Assembly: GCF_001702265.1 (NCBI RefSeq)
Contig: NZ_MAUE01000025.1
Location: 111,625 to 175,624, forward strand
DNA length: 64,000 nt
Source of the DNA: Pseudomonas aylmerensis
Lineage (GTDB): Bacteria; Pseudomonadota; Gammaproteobacteria; Pseudomonadales; Pseudomonadaceae
Reading direction: 5' to 3'
Part shown: piece after piece, positions 40,514 through 49,113 of the stretch
How positions within the stretch are numbered: the first letter of the stretch is position 1
Layout of the letters: each line of letters starts with the position of its first letter
Notes under the pieces: generated by a model
The model's database searches: none
Told to the model about the DNA's origin: nothing
What the model saw: the letters and a program-made list of their open reading frames with translations, nothing else
Made by a program: the position numbers and the translations under genes

Positions 40514-41891
40514 CGTCGTTGTCCAGGTTGATGCCGGCCGACTCGCGTTCATCGCTGATCAGGTCGGCCTCTTCTTCGTATGGGCGGTCCGGCAGCTTGC
40601 CGGTGGTGAGGTACTGCCAGTAGGTGTCGGCGCTGAGCGTGCCGGCCATCACGCCCTTGAGAAGCTCGGCGAGCACCTGGGCGTCGACCACCGGGGTCAC
40701 GAACTCAGGGTTCACCTTGAACTTGACCTGCTTGGGGTCGTAGCCCTTCCACTCTGCCGCGTATCGCAGGCCCTGCTCCACCGCCTCGGCCACAGTGATA
40801 ACGATGCTGTGCAGTGTCGCGTGCTGGTCGTTCTGGCGTGTTTTACGCGCCTCGCCCGACTCGGTGCCGGCCACGTCCATGACCTTGGCGCCTGCCTCAA
40901 GCGCGGCGTTCTTCTGGTCATCCATGGCTTTGCGCACGGCTTCGATGCCGGCGCCTTGGAATTCCAGGTAACCGCACTCGCCATTCGGACCAAGGTCCCA
41001 TGCCGCCGATGGGCCGGTGACGCTCAGCTCCACCGCCTCATCCAAACCAGAGACCCACGGCTGCGGGTGGCTGGTCTGGTGCAGCGAGGTGAAGTAGTCA
41101 GCGCTCAACTGGTAGGACTTCAGCGCGGCCCGCGCCATGGTGAGCAGCGGCACCTCATCGACATCCGGGGAGTTGTCGGTGGAACCGCAGTAGATCACGG
41201 GCAGGTATGGCAGGCCTTTGATCAGGCGGTTGTCGGTACCGGTGGTGCCCAGCGGCCTCTCGTCCTCGATCAGCTCACCGCCTTCATTCCGCACGGCGGT
41301 GTAGCAGACCTCGTTTAGCATGAAGAACTCACGGAAAACCGTGATGCAGTCATGGCTGTAGCGATCGCCGCCCTTCTTGCGGAACTCGCGGAACACAGAA
41401 AGCACCAGGTCCTGCCGGCCGCCTTGATCAGCGGTGTCCCAGTTGATCGCGTTGCGCGTCGCGTAAGTCGAGAAATACGGCTCGCCGCTCTCGTCGATAT
41501 TCACCACCAACGGTACCCGACCGTGGGAAATGGCCTGGCGCACCATGCGGAAGAACAACTGCTTCAGGCCGAAGCCGTCGGCTGTAGCGTTATCCTCCAG
41601 CCCTTTCAGGCCGGTGGGCAACTCGATCTCCGGGATCAACCGGGAGACCAGGCCCATCATCGAACGCAGCGAGTCGCGCACCCAGTGCTCGTACTGAGCC
41701 CGGTTCGTGTAATTCTCGTAGAGGTACTTGTTGCCGGCGCCGTCGATCTTTTCAGCCTCAACCATACCGCTCGGCTTGGGCAGGTTGCGCTCGTTGCGCT
41801 TCACGGCGCACTCACCCTCGAGCGCGTCGTCCATCATCTCCCACTCGGCGATGTGCGCGTCGTAGTCGGGGTTTGTCGATTGCACTGGCAT
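40431..41891 (-). CDS. portal protein (DUF4055)
   Basis: The 486-residue protein follows the large terminase directly (one-base overlap at 41891). DUF4055 features are visible: YEHWVRDSLRSMMGLVSRLI (near residues 67-86), VPLVVNIDESGEPYFSTY (near residue 126) and an LQGHM-free but Gln/Ala-rich C-terminus. DUF4055 proteins are portals of siphophages with this terminase. The dodecamer sits at one capsid vertex and passes DNA. The gene's end overlaps the MuF gene by 83 bases. Confidence 0.88.
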   Translation of the reverse strand: MPVQSTNPDYDAHIAEWEMMDDALEGECAVKRNERNLPKPSGMVEAEKIDGAGNKYLYENYTNRAQYEHWVRDSLRSMMGLVSRLIPEIELPTGLKGLEDNATADGFGLKQLFFRMVRQAISHGRVPLVVNIDESGEPYFSTYATRNAINWDTADQGGRQDLVLSVFREFRKKGGDRYSHDCITVFREFFMLNEVCYTAVRNEGGELIEDERPLGTTGTDNRLIKGLPYLPVIYCGSTDNSPDVDEVPLLTMARAALKSYQLSADYFTSLHQTSHPQPWVSGLDEAVELSVTGPSAAWDLGPNGECGYLEFQGAGIEAVRKAMDDQKNAALEAGAKVMDVAGTESGEARKTRQNDQHATLHSIVITVAEAVEQGLRYAAEWKGYDPKQVKFKVNPEFVTPVVDAQVLAELLKGVMAGTLSADTYWQYLTTGKLPDRPYEEEADLISDERESAGINLDNDDANDKSGAGGQPTAGADDSPLGNAGAA

Positions 41892-43195
41892 CAGGCCAAG
41901 CCTCCAATTCGGCGTGTTCCGCCTGTGCGTTTGATAATTGGGTACTCGCGATGGATGAAGTAGCCGCCGGCGTCGTTCGCATGATCGATGCCGGCGGTTT
42001 TGTCTGGCTCACCGTTCGCGCCCCACACTTGCTGCTCCAGGCCATCGGCATAGGTAGGACAGGTAAAAGGGTTGATCAAGTAGCGGCGACCCCCCTGCGC
42101 ATTGCAGAAGACGGCGTTCATCGCATTGATACGGTCCTTCACCGGCGGGTTTGCCGCGGGCGCGATGACCATGAACCCGGCCTGCTTGAGCATGGCCAGG
42201 TCGGTGATACTGGCGTTCACGGATTTCCGCGAGTCGCCCGAGGCATCAGGGTAGATCCTGATCTCGCACGTTTTCTTGAAATCGTTGCCGTCGTGCTGCC
42301 AGTACCTCTCTTTGATCCGGCGGATCATGTCGGGCGTGTCGTAGCCGTCGATCAGCTCATCCACGGCCCTGGGCAGTCCCTGGTCGCGCTTGACGTGTGT
42401 GATGGCGGCCATTTTGCCGACGTTGAAGTCCATGCCGATGAACAGCGGCTCGCCCGGCTGCACAGTGTCGAAGCACTGGTTCAGCTTGCGGTCGTAGGCC
42501 GTGTAAATCGTGCCGGACGTCAGGTTGACGAACTGGCCACGCAGATACGCTTGAATCAGTTGTGGCGGGTACGACTCCATCAGCGATGCGATGTAATCAT
42601 CCGGCAGGTTCAGCTCGTTATCGAACGTGCTTGCCTGTACCAGGCCGTACATGTCGTTCAGCGCCGGCTTGTCACGCAGTTGCTTTACGAACTGCTGGTA
42701 GACGAACTTGAAGCCTTCCGGCGTCGTGGTTACGTCCACGCCGTTCTTCAGCCCGGGCAAGTTGTAACGCATCCGCGCAATGATCTTGCGCCAGGCCTGC
42801 TGAGCCTTCAGCAAGCTCATCACGTCCAGCTCATCGACCAGGGCCTGGCCGATCTTGAAGCCGACGATGGTCTGCGGCTTCTCCATCGACCGGCAAATCA
42901 CAGTGCCGCGGTACTGCCGGCCGCTGTAGATGTGAACTTCGTGGTTCGCCTGGTTGATCTTGGTCTTCAGCCCCCAGTCGTAGGCCACCTCATCCATGGT
43001 TGGATAGAAGATGTCCCGGATCTGCGGGTAAGTCGGTGCGAAGTAGCCAGCGTTAACGCCGGGCCACTCCATGAAGTGCTTGCTCAGTGCCGAGCATCCC
43101 ACCCAGGTCTTGCCTGAGCCGAACCCGGCAACGAACGCACGGAATTTATGGGGCAGCGTGAGGAACTGAGCCTGCGGAACATTAAGGCTCGGCAT
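41891..43195 (-). CDS. terminase large subunit
   Basis: The protein has 434 residues from ATG 43193-43195. Walker A is AGFGSGKT at residues 23-30, Walker B is LVDELDVM near residue 115, and the nuclease half has FIGMDFNVGKMAAITH near residue 258 and IYPDASGDSRKS near residue 318, supplying the acidic metal ligands. It drives DNA packaging and cuts concatemers. It overlaps the small subunit gene by 14 bases. Whether packaging is cos or headful cannot be told from sequence alone. Confidence 0.94.
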   Translation of the reverse strand: MPSLNVPQAQFLTLPHKFRAFVAGFGSGKTWVGCSALSKHFMEWPGVNAGYFAPTYPQIRDIFYPTMDEVAYDWGLKTKINQANHEVHIYSGRQYRGTVICRSMEKPQTIVGFKIGQALVDELDVMSLLKAQQAWRKIIARMRYNLPGLKNGVDVTTTPEGFKFVYQQFVKQLRDKPALNDMYGLVQASTFDNELNLPDDYIASLMESYPPQLIQAYLRGQFVNLTSGTIYTAYDRKLNQCFDTVQPGEPLFIGMDFNVGKMAAITHVKRDQGLPRAVDELIDGYDTPDMIRRIKERYWQHDGNDFKKTCEIRIYPDASGDSRKSVNASITDLAMLKQAGFMVIAPAANPPVKDRINAMNAVFCNAQGGRRYLINPFTCPTYADGLEQQVWGANGEPDKTAGIDHANDAGGYFIHREYPIIKRTGGTRRIGGLA

Positions 43196-43643
43196 TCGGC
43201 TTCCTCGCATCCACCACGTCGACCTGGATGCGGGTCGGGATCACCGGTTCATCGCCAACCTCTTCCTTCCGGGCCCGGTTGACGTAGATGTCGCCGGTTT
43301 CCTTCGCGGCCTGTTCGAGGATCTGCATGGCCAGGCCGATGTTCTTCATCGTCTCGGCCTTCTCCACGAAACGGTTCATGGCTCGCAGGCGGAAGGCACG
43401 GTTGGCAATCGGGATATCGACAGTCTCTTCCCTGAAGCGCTTACGGCACTCTTCAAAAAAGGTCTTCCACTTCTGCCCGAGGTCTCGACCGGAATACTTG
43501 GTTGGGTCGTATCGCTCACACAGTTGGCGGGACACCTCGATGCCGTATTGCTCCTTGACGGCCTGACAAACCTGACTGGGGGTGTCGAAGCAGGCCAGGG
43601 CTTGGACAATAAAGGCCTTCACCTCATCTTTCAGGGCTGCCAT
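43182..43643 (-). CDS. terminase small subunit (DUF2280-like)
   Basis: The protein has 153 residues from ATG 43641-43643; a TTG six codons earlier is possible. It opens MAALKDEVKAFIVQALACFD, the DUF2280 pattern, with an HTH-like FDTPSQVCQAVKEQYGIEVS (residues 19-38). It recognises phage DNA for packaging and starts the large subunit reaction. It is the first gene of the packaging-head operon after the metallopeptidase gene. Confidence 0.87.
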   Translation of the reverse strand: MAALKDEVKAFIVQALACFDTPSQVCQAVKEQYGIEVSRQLCERYDPTKYSGRDLGQKWKTFFEECRKRFREETVDIPIANRAFRLRAMNRFVEKAETMKNIGLAMQILEQAAKETGDIYVNRARKEEVGDEPVIPTRIQVDVVDARKPNAEP

Positions 43644-43674
43644 AGATTCGTTTTCCGTCAAGGGCTGTCAAGGA

Positions 43675-44298
43675 TTAAGCCAGCTTGAGCAGACAGGTTC
43701 CGCAGGCCCTCGCAATGTTCAATTTCCCCACCTCAGCAGGACTGTTTGCAGCATCCACCAACGCTTGAACGTCAGGGCTTGCACCATAGCGGCGGACGAC
43801 ACCGACGAACTCCTCGACATCGTGACCCTGAAGCTTGATCTTCGGTGCCCCGTCTTGGGTGAATGCAGGTTGACCGTACTTGTCGGTCGCGTGAGCCAGG
43901 TGATACAGCTCGTGCTCGATCAGGGCGCAGAACTCAAGGTCGCTGCACTGCGCGCAGTAATCAGCAGCCAACGTGATGATGAAGGCCGGCACATCACCGA
44001 ACCAATCACGCATCTGTTGTTCCATCCGCGCCTTCTGCCAGCCGCCAGCACGGAACGCTACCTGTTCGGCCTGGCCCAAGACTGTGCGGCCCTGCTTGGT
44101 GAAGCTCGACGACGCCCACATGATCCTGAAGTTTGCATCCAGTAGGTGGGCATGGTCTTCGTTGTGAATGGTGCCGCTCTCGGCGAGGATCTCGGCCTGG
44201 AGCCACTCCCACACTTCGGGAGCTGGGGTCAGGCGTATGCCGAAGTCGGATAGGTCAGACAGCTCAAGCAGTGACGATGGAGGGTATGGCCTATCCAT
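43675..44298 (-). CDS. putative phage metallopeptidase
   Basis: The 207-residue protein has HELYH at residues 129-133 (H129, E130, H133), the zinc protease HExxH motif. The preceding EFCALIEHEL helix and MWASSSFTKQGRTVLGQAE region match the phage metallopeptidase family (I recall this as PF18894). C-terminal paired Cys (RACGTCLLKLA) may add a metal site. It sits just before the terminase small subunit on the same strand, a recurrent place for this family. The substrate is unknown. Confidence 0.8.
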   Translation of the reverse strand: MDRPYPPSSLLELSDLSDFGIRLTPAPEVWEWLQAEILAESGTIHNEDHAHLLDANFRIMWASSSFTKQGRTVLGQAEQVAFRAGGWQKARMEQQMRDWFGDVPAFIITLAADYCAQCSDLEFCALIEHELYHLAHATDKYGQPAFTQDGAPKIKLQGHDVEEFVGVVRRYGASPDVQALVDAANSPAEVGKLNIARACGTCLLKLA

Positions 44299-44371
44299 GG
44301 ATCACCTTGAGCTTGAAATAGTGGCGCGTTGCCGGTATTGGTGAGGATCAACTCAACGGAAGGAATGCAAT

Positions 44372-44578
44372 ATGTCTGATACTGGCCCTAACGGAATCCT
44401 GAATGTACCTGGGTACTTCAAATCTGACGCAAAGGGCAAGCGTCACTTTGCAGTTGCATCAGCCCTCGACTTAATCTCCAAAAAGATAACTGCTAGCTCA
44501 AGTACCGTCCTTGAATTTGAACTGGACAGGTTGTCGAGCTATGCAGATAAAATTCAGGCAGCAATTGAAAAGACGTAA
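44372..44578 (+). CDS. hypothetical 68-residue moron protein
   Basis: The ATG at 44372 follows GGAAGG (44360-44365). The product is soluble and helical (residues 28-68), opening MSDTGPNGILNVPGYFKSD. It lies on the plus strand upstream of the minus-strand packaging genes, so it has its own promoter in 44299-44371. It may pair with the gene at 44646. No family is recognised. Confidence 0.5.
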   Translation: MSDTGPNGILNVPGYFKSDAKGKRHFAVASALDLISKKITASSSTVLEFELDRLSSYADKIQAAIEKT

Positions 44579-44645
44579 ATAGCTAGGCACCCGTGCCGCA
44601 CTCACCTGCGGCACACCTGCCCGCGCGCGCACGATGGAGGAACAA

Positions 44646-45032
44646 ATGGAACTGGACCACAACGAGGCTCTGGCCATTATTGCCGAGCTCCAGCGATGGC
44701 ATGACGAAGCCCGGAGCCTGATCGATGATGCCGCCGATAAGTCAAAACTGTCGTCAAACAGCATCGACCATTTAAAAATCCGGCTGACCAAGCTGAAGGA
44801 TGAGATCAAAGACGCGGCCAAGCACGAAACACTATCGCGCAGGAAAGTTCCAAAAACAGACTTGGAGCAGTTCTTCTTTGGTCCAGCCGTTAGGAGCACG
44901 TCCGCGAACTTTCGAATGAGGACCGATACAAGTCCACGTAGCGAAAAGTGGAACCAGGGACTTCATGAGGTAGAGCACGAGCTTTCGTACGCGCTTCACA
45001 ATATTCAAGGATCTCTCAAGACAAACTCTTAG
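44646..45032 (+). CDS. hypothetical 128-residue helical moron protein
   Basis: ATG 44646 follows a perfect GGAGG (44636-44640); an ATG 12 bases earlier overlaps that site and is rejected. The product is a charged, probably coiled-coil protein (residues 5-60) with a basic middle (LSRRKVPKTDLEQFFFGP) and no Cys or membrane segment. It is the second plus-strand gene in a two-gene set after 44372. It ends 12 bases before a dispersed dyad. The function is unknown. Confidence 0.55.
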   Translation: MELDHNEALAIIAELQRWHDEARSLIDDAADKSKLSSNSIDHLKIRLTKLKDEIKDAAKHETLSRRKVPKTDLEQFFFGPAVRSTSANFRMRTDTSPRSEKWNQGLHEVEHELSYALHNIQGSLKTNS

Positions 45033-45043
45033 CTTAAGAACTA

Positions 45044-45075
45044 CGCCACGATTTGGCGCATTAGAAAACGTGGCG
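45044..45075. repeat. dispersed dyad, copy 2
   Basis: CGCCACG (45044-45050) and CGTGGCG (45069-45075) with 18 bases between, followed by CGGA. It lies in the 47 bases between convergent gene ends (45032 and 45080). The stem is too short and the loop too long for a usual terminator. Confidence 0.6.
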
Positions 45076-45079
45076 CGGA

Positions 45080-45397
45080 TTACTGCGATACCCGGTTGAG
45101 GGCTTCGTCCGCTTTGTCGGCAGCCTGGGCCGCAGTAGTTGCAGCCTTCGTGGCCTTGTCGGCGGCGGTACCGGTCTGCCGTGTAAGCTCTTCCAGGCGC
45201 TTGTCTCGCTCACCCATTGCGGTGTCGTAGGCCTTGCGAATGTCAGTGACCTGATTGCTCTGGTACTCGGCGAGCGACCAGTAGGCGGCCTGGTAACCCA
45301 GAACAGATCCACCACCAACCAGCACGACGGCAATCGCCCAGACTTCGGCCCGGCGCCACCAGCGGCGGGCGATAAATTCCAATGCGCATCTGTCCAT
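45080..45397 (-). CDS. membrane protein, holin-related candidate
   Basis: The 105-residue protein has a basic N-terminus, one membrane segment (about residues 18-38, VWAIAVVLVGGGSVLGYQAAYW) read as a signal anchor, and a C-terminal Ala/Lys/Asp coiled coil (TAADKATKAATTAAQAADKA). It overlaps the upstream membrane gene by one base, so the two are co-translated. The position between the late regulator and terminase, in a phage whose endolysin has no signal, suggests a role in lysis. Type and role are not certain. Confidence 0.5.
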   Translation of the reverse strand: MDRCALEFIARRWWRRAEVWAIAVVLVGGGSVLGYQAAYWSLAEYQSNQVTDIRKAYDTAMGERDKRLEELTRQTGTAADKATKAATTAAQAADKADEALNRVSQ

Positions 45398-45768
45398 CAG
45401 GCGACTCCTCCCAGCTTGGTGCGCAGGCGAGTGATCTCGTCGCTCTGTTGCGTCACGCGGTCAGTGAGTTGAGCGACCTGGCTGGTCAGCGCTTCGATCT
45501 TGCCTTCCATGCGCCCAACGGCGGCGGCCAGGTCATTCCGCTCTTTCGCAAATTGATCGGCGCGGGCCTCGGCCTCTTTGCGGGCGGCGCGCTCTTGGTT
45601 CAGCAGTTCGTTCAGCCGCTTCAGCGTGCCGATATCGGCGCTATCCATTGCCCGGTCGGTTGCGTCCTTGGAGAGAAACCTGCGCAGCCAAAGAAGCCCA
45701 CCCAGTACTACGGTGGCGCTACCGCCCAGCCAGGTAGCTGTGCCTGGGCCGAGGTCGGTCGGATCCAT
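45397..45768 (-). CDS. membrane-anchored coiled-coil protein (DUF2730-like), holin candidate
   Basis: The protein has 123 residues from ATG 45766-45768, which has GGAGTAACT just upstream. One membrane segment (about residues 10-30) is followed by a long heptad coiled coil (about 45-120, e.g. RMEGKIEALTSQVAQLTDRV). DUF2730 proteins of Mu-like phages have this plan. It is the first late gene after the candidate late regulator, apart from a plus-strand moron. A holin or anti-holin role is possible by place. Confidence 0.55.
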   Translation of the reverse strand: MDPTDLGPGTATWLGGSATVVLGGLLWLRRFLSKDATDRAMDSADIGTLKRLNELLNQERAARKEAEARADQFAKERNDLAAAVGRMEGKIEALTSQVAQLTDRVTQQSDEITRLRTKLGGVA

Positions 45769-45877
45769 AGTTACTCCGGAAAAAGGCACGCCATAACATG
45801 CGGTTCGATTTGATTGGTTAACTGAAAAACCAAGTGCCACACGATTGAGGCATAATCAAAATTCAACAACCTAACAA

Positions 45878-46462
45878 ATGGATTCGCTAGTGAAGTCGAC
45901 ATACAAACGAGTGATTACGTACCCCTGCATGGGCGCCATCTACCATCAAGGGCTGGCATTCGGCGAGGCCGGAAGACATTTAATCGAGTCTGGCCAAAGT
46001 AACTTATTTGTGCCAGGCATGATTAATATTTGCCTAGCGACAGAAATATTTCTCAAATCAATCAACGCAACAATGACCTACATTCTCGACGAAGAAGAGC
46101 AACCAGGCGGGGTAGCGGTATCGATTGGCCGTGACGACACTCTAAAAATCGCACCAGGGGGACAAGGTCACCACCTGAGCAAAATTTTTGAAAATTTGCC
46201 AGAAGACGCGCGTGAGTCAATTGGTCAATTTGCGAGAGGTGAAGGATATTTCGGTGATATTGGAGAGGGTTTACGTCAGTACGACAGAGTTTTTGTGGAG
46301 TGGCGTTACATCTACGAAAAAAACGACCCAGGTGTACTGGGAACTCATCCACTACTCCAAATCTGCAATGCAATTAACGCTTACTGCCTGAGCAAGGTTG
46401 ACCAAAATCTAAACGCGGTAGACCAAGAATACGATGACTCGGCAGATCACACGAAAGGATAA
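45878..46462 (+). CDS. HEPN-like moron protein
   Basis: This 194-residue helical protein is encoded by relatively AT-rich DNA on the plus strand against the late operon. Features resembling HEPN-type proteins are a LATEIFLKSINATM helix near residue 50, a GHHLSKIFENLP segment near residue 90 and a polar FVEWRYIYEKND near residue 140. A strict RxxxxxH RNase motif is not obvious. HEPN proteins include toxins and phage-defence RNases, but here the call is by likeness only. A Rho-independent terminator follows at 46477. Confidence 0.5.
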   Translation: MDSLVKSTYKRVITYPCMGAIYHQGLAFGEAGRHLIESGQSNLFVPGMINICLATEIFLKSINATMTYILDEEEQPGGVAVSIGRDDTLKIAPGGQGHHLSKIFENLPEDARESIGQFARGEGYFGDIGEGLRQYDRVFVEWRYIYEKNDPGVLGTHPLLQICNAINAYCLSKVDQNLNAVDQEYDDSADHTKG

Positions 46463-46476
46463 AAACTACACACACA

Positions 46477-46500
46477 AAACCCGGCTCGGTGGCCGGGTTT
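46477..46500 (+). terminator. Rho-independent terminator after the HEPN-like gene
   Basis: AAACCCGGC pairs with GCCGGGTTT (loop TCGGT-G) followed by TAG. Near-symmetric, it could also stop minus-strand transcription entering from the regulator gene. Confidence 0.75.
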
Positions 46501-46578
46501 TAGAGTAATTAGTGTGCGTTTCGCGTTACTTGTGCACTGTGGGGAAAGTACGCGCAAAACCCCGTCATGTCAATATTA

Positions 46579-47256
46579 TTATGCCGCCTCTTGATCTTTT
46601 TCCGAGTGAATCACCTGCCATAGTGGCTGCTGTGCCTGAATATCCACTTCCCTGATAACTTCTTTCAGGGATTTCCACAGGTCGAGCCAGTCACGCGTCC
46701 AGTTCTTCGGGTCGATGGTCACGCCGAAGAATGTCAGCATCTCAGCGGCTACCCGCGCCGGCCCCCACTCTGCCGATCCGGCGACCTCCCCCTTGTACGA
46801 TTGCAGGGCCAGGGTAACCAGGTACTGCGCCTTCACTCGCTTGGCCGAAGTCAGGTCAGGCAGCGCCGCTTTGGCGGTGATCAGCAGTACCGCATTCAGC
46901 AGGTGCCGCATGTTCATTGCCGGGTGGTAGAGATAGTGTCCAAACTGTTGCACCTGGAACGGCAGTGTGTCGATGGCGCGCAACACCTTACCGATGGTGG
47001 CAAGGTGAGCGGCACGGGCGGTTGACCGGCCAGCAGGTGTGCGCCGGGTTTCGCTGATGCTGATCTTCTGGCGCACAACCTGAATGCGCTCCTCCTTGTC
47101 TTCCCCCAGCGCAGCGAACACAGCCTCAGCGCGGCGCATGCGCTGCCCCTTCTTGATCGGCACCGATTGCGCTTTGTCGATGGCCACAGCGCTGATCGAC
47201 GCGTTCGATTCGTGCTGAGCCTCAGTCCATACCTGCCTTGCGTTGATCAGTTTCAT
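46579..47256 (-). CDS. candidate late-gene regulator (Q position)
   Basis: The protein has 225 residues from ATG 47254-47256, overlapping the ninG stop by four bases. It is basic, with RQKISISETRRTPAGRSTAR near residues 60-79 and helical elsewhere. The family is common in Pseudomonas phages but not named to my knowledge. It is the last gene of the early leftward unit, just before the late genes, exactly where lambda Q lies. Five hairpins inside the late operon make an antiterminator likely; this gene is the best candidate. Confidence 0.55.
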   Translation of the reverse strand: MKLINARQVWTEAQHESNASISAVAIDKAQSVPIKKGQRMRRAEAVFAALGEDKEERIQVVRQKISISETRRTPAGRSTARAAHLATIGKVLRAIDTLPFQVQQFGHYLYHPAMNMRHLLNAVLLITAKAALPDLTSAKRVKAQYLVTLALQSYKGEVAGSAEWGPARVAAEMLTFFGVTIDPKNWTRDWLDLWKSLKEVIREVDIQAQQPLWQVIHSEKDQEAA

Positions 47257-47852
47257 GCTGCGAGCCCCTTCTTCAGTTCTTTGGTCTTTGCCCGGTAGTC
47301 GGCCTTGATGGCCTTGATCTCTTCCACGGTGTACTTGCACGGCGCGTGCAGGCCCTCCAGCCATGCCACCTTCTCGGCGCCGATGCGTAGCACCAAGCGG
47401 ATGCGGTACTCCACGGCGTTGCCGGATAAGTTGCGATTGCACTTCACACACTGTCGGTGGATGTTCAGCGGCTCAAAGCGCAGCTCTGGGCAGGCACCAA
47501 CAGAGCGGTAATGCCCTGCGTCCCACCGGCTTCCGGTGATGAGGTCGTTGTCGTTAGGCGTCGAGTCGCAGCTGATGCAGGGCAGGTGCGCGTCACGCAG
47601 GCGCACGTACTCATTAACCGCCGCCTGGGCTTCGCGCAGGTGGTCCGCCCTGCTCTTCAGCTTCTCCTTGCGGACTTTGATCTCGCGCCGCTCAACTTGA
47701 GCCAGAGACTTACGCGCCTTCGCCTGATTTACGTTCTTGATTGCCAAGCCACACTTCGGGCTGCATACGGCCTGTCCGAGGCGCTGCGGCGGAAAGCTGA
47801 TGCCGCACGCTGGGTTCTTGCATTTCTTCGGTTTGGGTTGCTTGGCGATCAT
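47253..47852 (-). CDS. ninG: NinG/Rap recombination protein
   Basis: The 199-residue protein has an N-terminal zinc site (CKNPACG...CSPKCG, residues 11-34) and the NinG core with DAGHYRSVGACPELRFEPLN (about residues 112-131) and IHRQCVKCNRNLSGN. This is the Holliday-junction and D-loop nuclease Rap of the lambda nin region. It overlaps neighbours by four bases on each side, so ninB-ninG-regulator form one unit. Confidence 0.93.
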   Translation of the reverse strand: MIAKQPKPKKCKNPACGISFPPQRLGQAVCSPKCGLAIKNVNQAKARKSLAQVERREIKVRKEKLKSRADHLREAQAAVNEYVRLRDAHLPCISCDSTPNDNDLITGSRWDAGHYRSVGACPELRFEPLNIHRQCVKCNRNLSGNAVEYRIRLVLRIGAEKVAWLEGLHAPCKYTVEEIKAIKADYRAKTKELKKGLAA

Positions 47853-48319
47853 GCAGCCTCCTTGCTGAGTAGATCAGTGAAAACCACACCTTGGCCTGTG
47901 AAATAGGCGGCGATGCGGTCGGTGTAATTGATGCCCTGGGCGCGATTGAACAGGCTGGTCACCGGGAAACCGTCGGGGCCGAACAGATGACACTCCCCCA
48001 TCATGGCCAGCTTCGTTTCGTACGGCAGATGGCGCATGACCCGGTACCACTCGGCCTGAAAGCCGGCATCCTCGTTCAGCAGGATCTGCACGCCAAAGTG
48101 CAGCTTGCAATAGCGCCGGGCGTCAGCCGCGTCACCGATCTGGGTCATTTCGGCGATGCGCTTGTACATCCCGAACCACAACCGGTTCTGGTCAAGCGTG
48201 CGGTCCTTGCCCGCGCGCAGGGAGACCACCACGAACTTCTTGTCTCGGTACATGGCGCTCAACTTGGTGATAGCCTCAGAGAGCTTGGCCTGGCAGTTGA
48301 CGCTGATCTTGTCGGTCAC
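47849..48319 (-). CDS. ninB: NinB (Orf) recombination mediator
   Basis: The 156-residue protein contains the NinB pattern RAGKDRTLDQNRLWFGMYKR (residues 36-55) and DARRYCKLHFGVQIL near residue 67. Lambda Orf binds SSB and single-stranded DNA and substitutes for RecFOR in loading recombinase. It overlaps the preceding replication gene and ninG by four bases. It fits the nin region order. Confidence 0.92.
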   Translation of the reverse strand: MTDKISVNCQAKLSEAITKLSAMYRDKKFVVVSLRAGKDRTLDQNRLWFGMYKRIAEMTQIGDAADARRYCKLHFGVQILLNEDAGFQAEWYRVMRHLPYETKLAMMGECHLFGPDGFPVTSLFNRAQGINYTDRIAAYFTGQGVVFTDLLSKEAA

Positions 48320-49113
48320 GGCGCCGCCCTCTTCGCTTCCAGTTCCTGAGCTTGCTTGATGAGCAGCGCCCTGCGATCCGCCAACTCATTTGCCGCGTCA
48401 ATCCGCATTTCGGTTTTCCGTTCGGCACTGGCCTTGCGCATATCCAGCATCGAGTTTTTCACCAGTTCCAATTTCTGCCGAAGCTGGGGCTCTGGCCGTG
48501 TGACGGTGCCAGTGAGCAAGCCGGCGATGGCGCGACCGTCCTCAGTGATTGGCTCGACGCTCAGGTCCGTCAGGTACTTCTGGGCGTGTTCGCGCGGGAT
48601 TCTCTTCAGCTCCATCGCCTTGGTCACAGCCTGGATGCGGCGATTGGCGTCGAAGCCCACCGACACGTGCCAGTTGACCAACTTCGCATCCTCGCGGGCC
48701 TGGCCCACGAACCGCTGGTAGGCATCGATGAACGCCATGCGCGCACCGATCTTGTCGCCGCCATCCAAGATGGGCTTCGCAGCGGCCAGGGCCAGCTGGA
48801 TCTCGTCGGTCAGCACCACGGTTTCAAATTCGTCGTTGGTGGTCATAGCGATAGCCCAGGCCTCATCCTTGCCGGGACGGCCGTCGGAGGACTGGACGCG
48901 CTGCAGGATGTCAGCCATTGCCAACTTGCCCTTCACCTCGAAGCGGCAGGCCTTCAATGCGGCTTTGACGACGGGCACCGGATACGCGCAGAGGTCTTCA
49001 GCCATCATCGCGGCAGTGCCCGGGTTCATTTCCTGGCCCATGGCCTCGGCTGTGGCGCAGATGGCGGCGGCCAATCCGGCAACCTGCTGGTCATTCATTT
49101 CAAAGGTATTCAT
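48316..49113 (-). CDS. replication protein, helicase-loader position
   Basis: The protein has 265 residues from ATG 49111-49113 with AGGTGA upstream. It is helical and charged, with QQVAGLAAAICATAEAMGQE near residue 8 and a GKLAMADILQRVQSSDGRPG segment near residue 60 (as in proteins that contact DnaB or DnaC-like loaders). It follows the initiator gene as lambda P follows O, with a 14-base overlap. The loader function is by position; the family is common in Pseudomonas phages. Confidence 0.65.
   Translation of the reverse strand: MNTFEMNDQQVAGLAAAICATAEAMGQEMNPGTAAMMAEDLCAYPVPVVKAALKACRFEVKGKLAMADILQRVQSSDGRPGKDEAWAIAMTTNDEFETVVLTDEIQLALAAAKPILDGGDKIGARMAFIDAYQRFVGQAREDAKLVNWHVSVGFDANRRIQAVTKAMELKRIPREHAQKYLTDLSVEPITEDGRAIAGLLTGTVTRPEPQLRQKLELVKNSMLDMRKASAERKTEMRIDAANELADRRALLIKQAQELEAKRAAP

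Noticed and set aside
41873..43117. Plus-strand frame of 414 codons opposite the large terminase
   Set aside because: Antisense shadow; the minus strand carries Walker and nuclease motifs.
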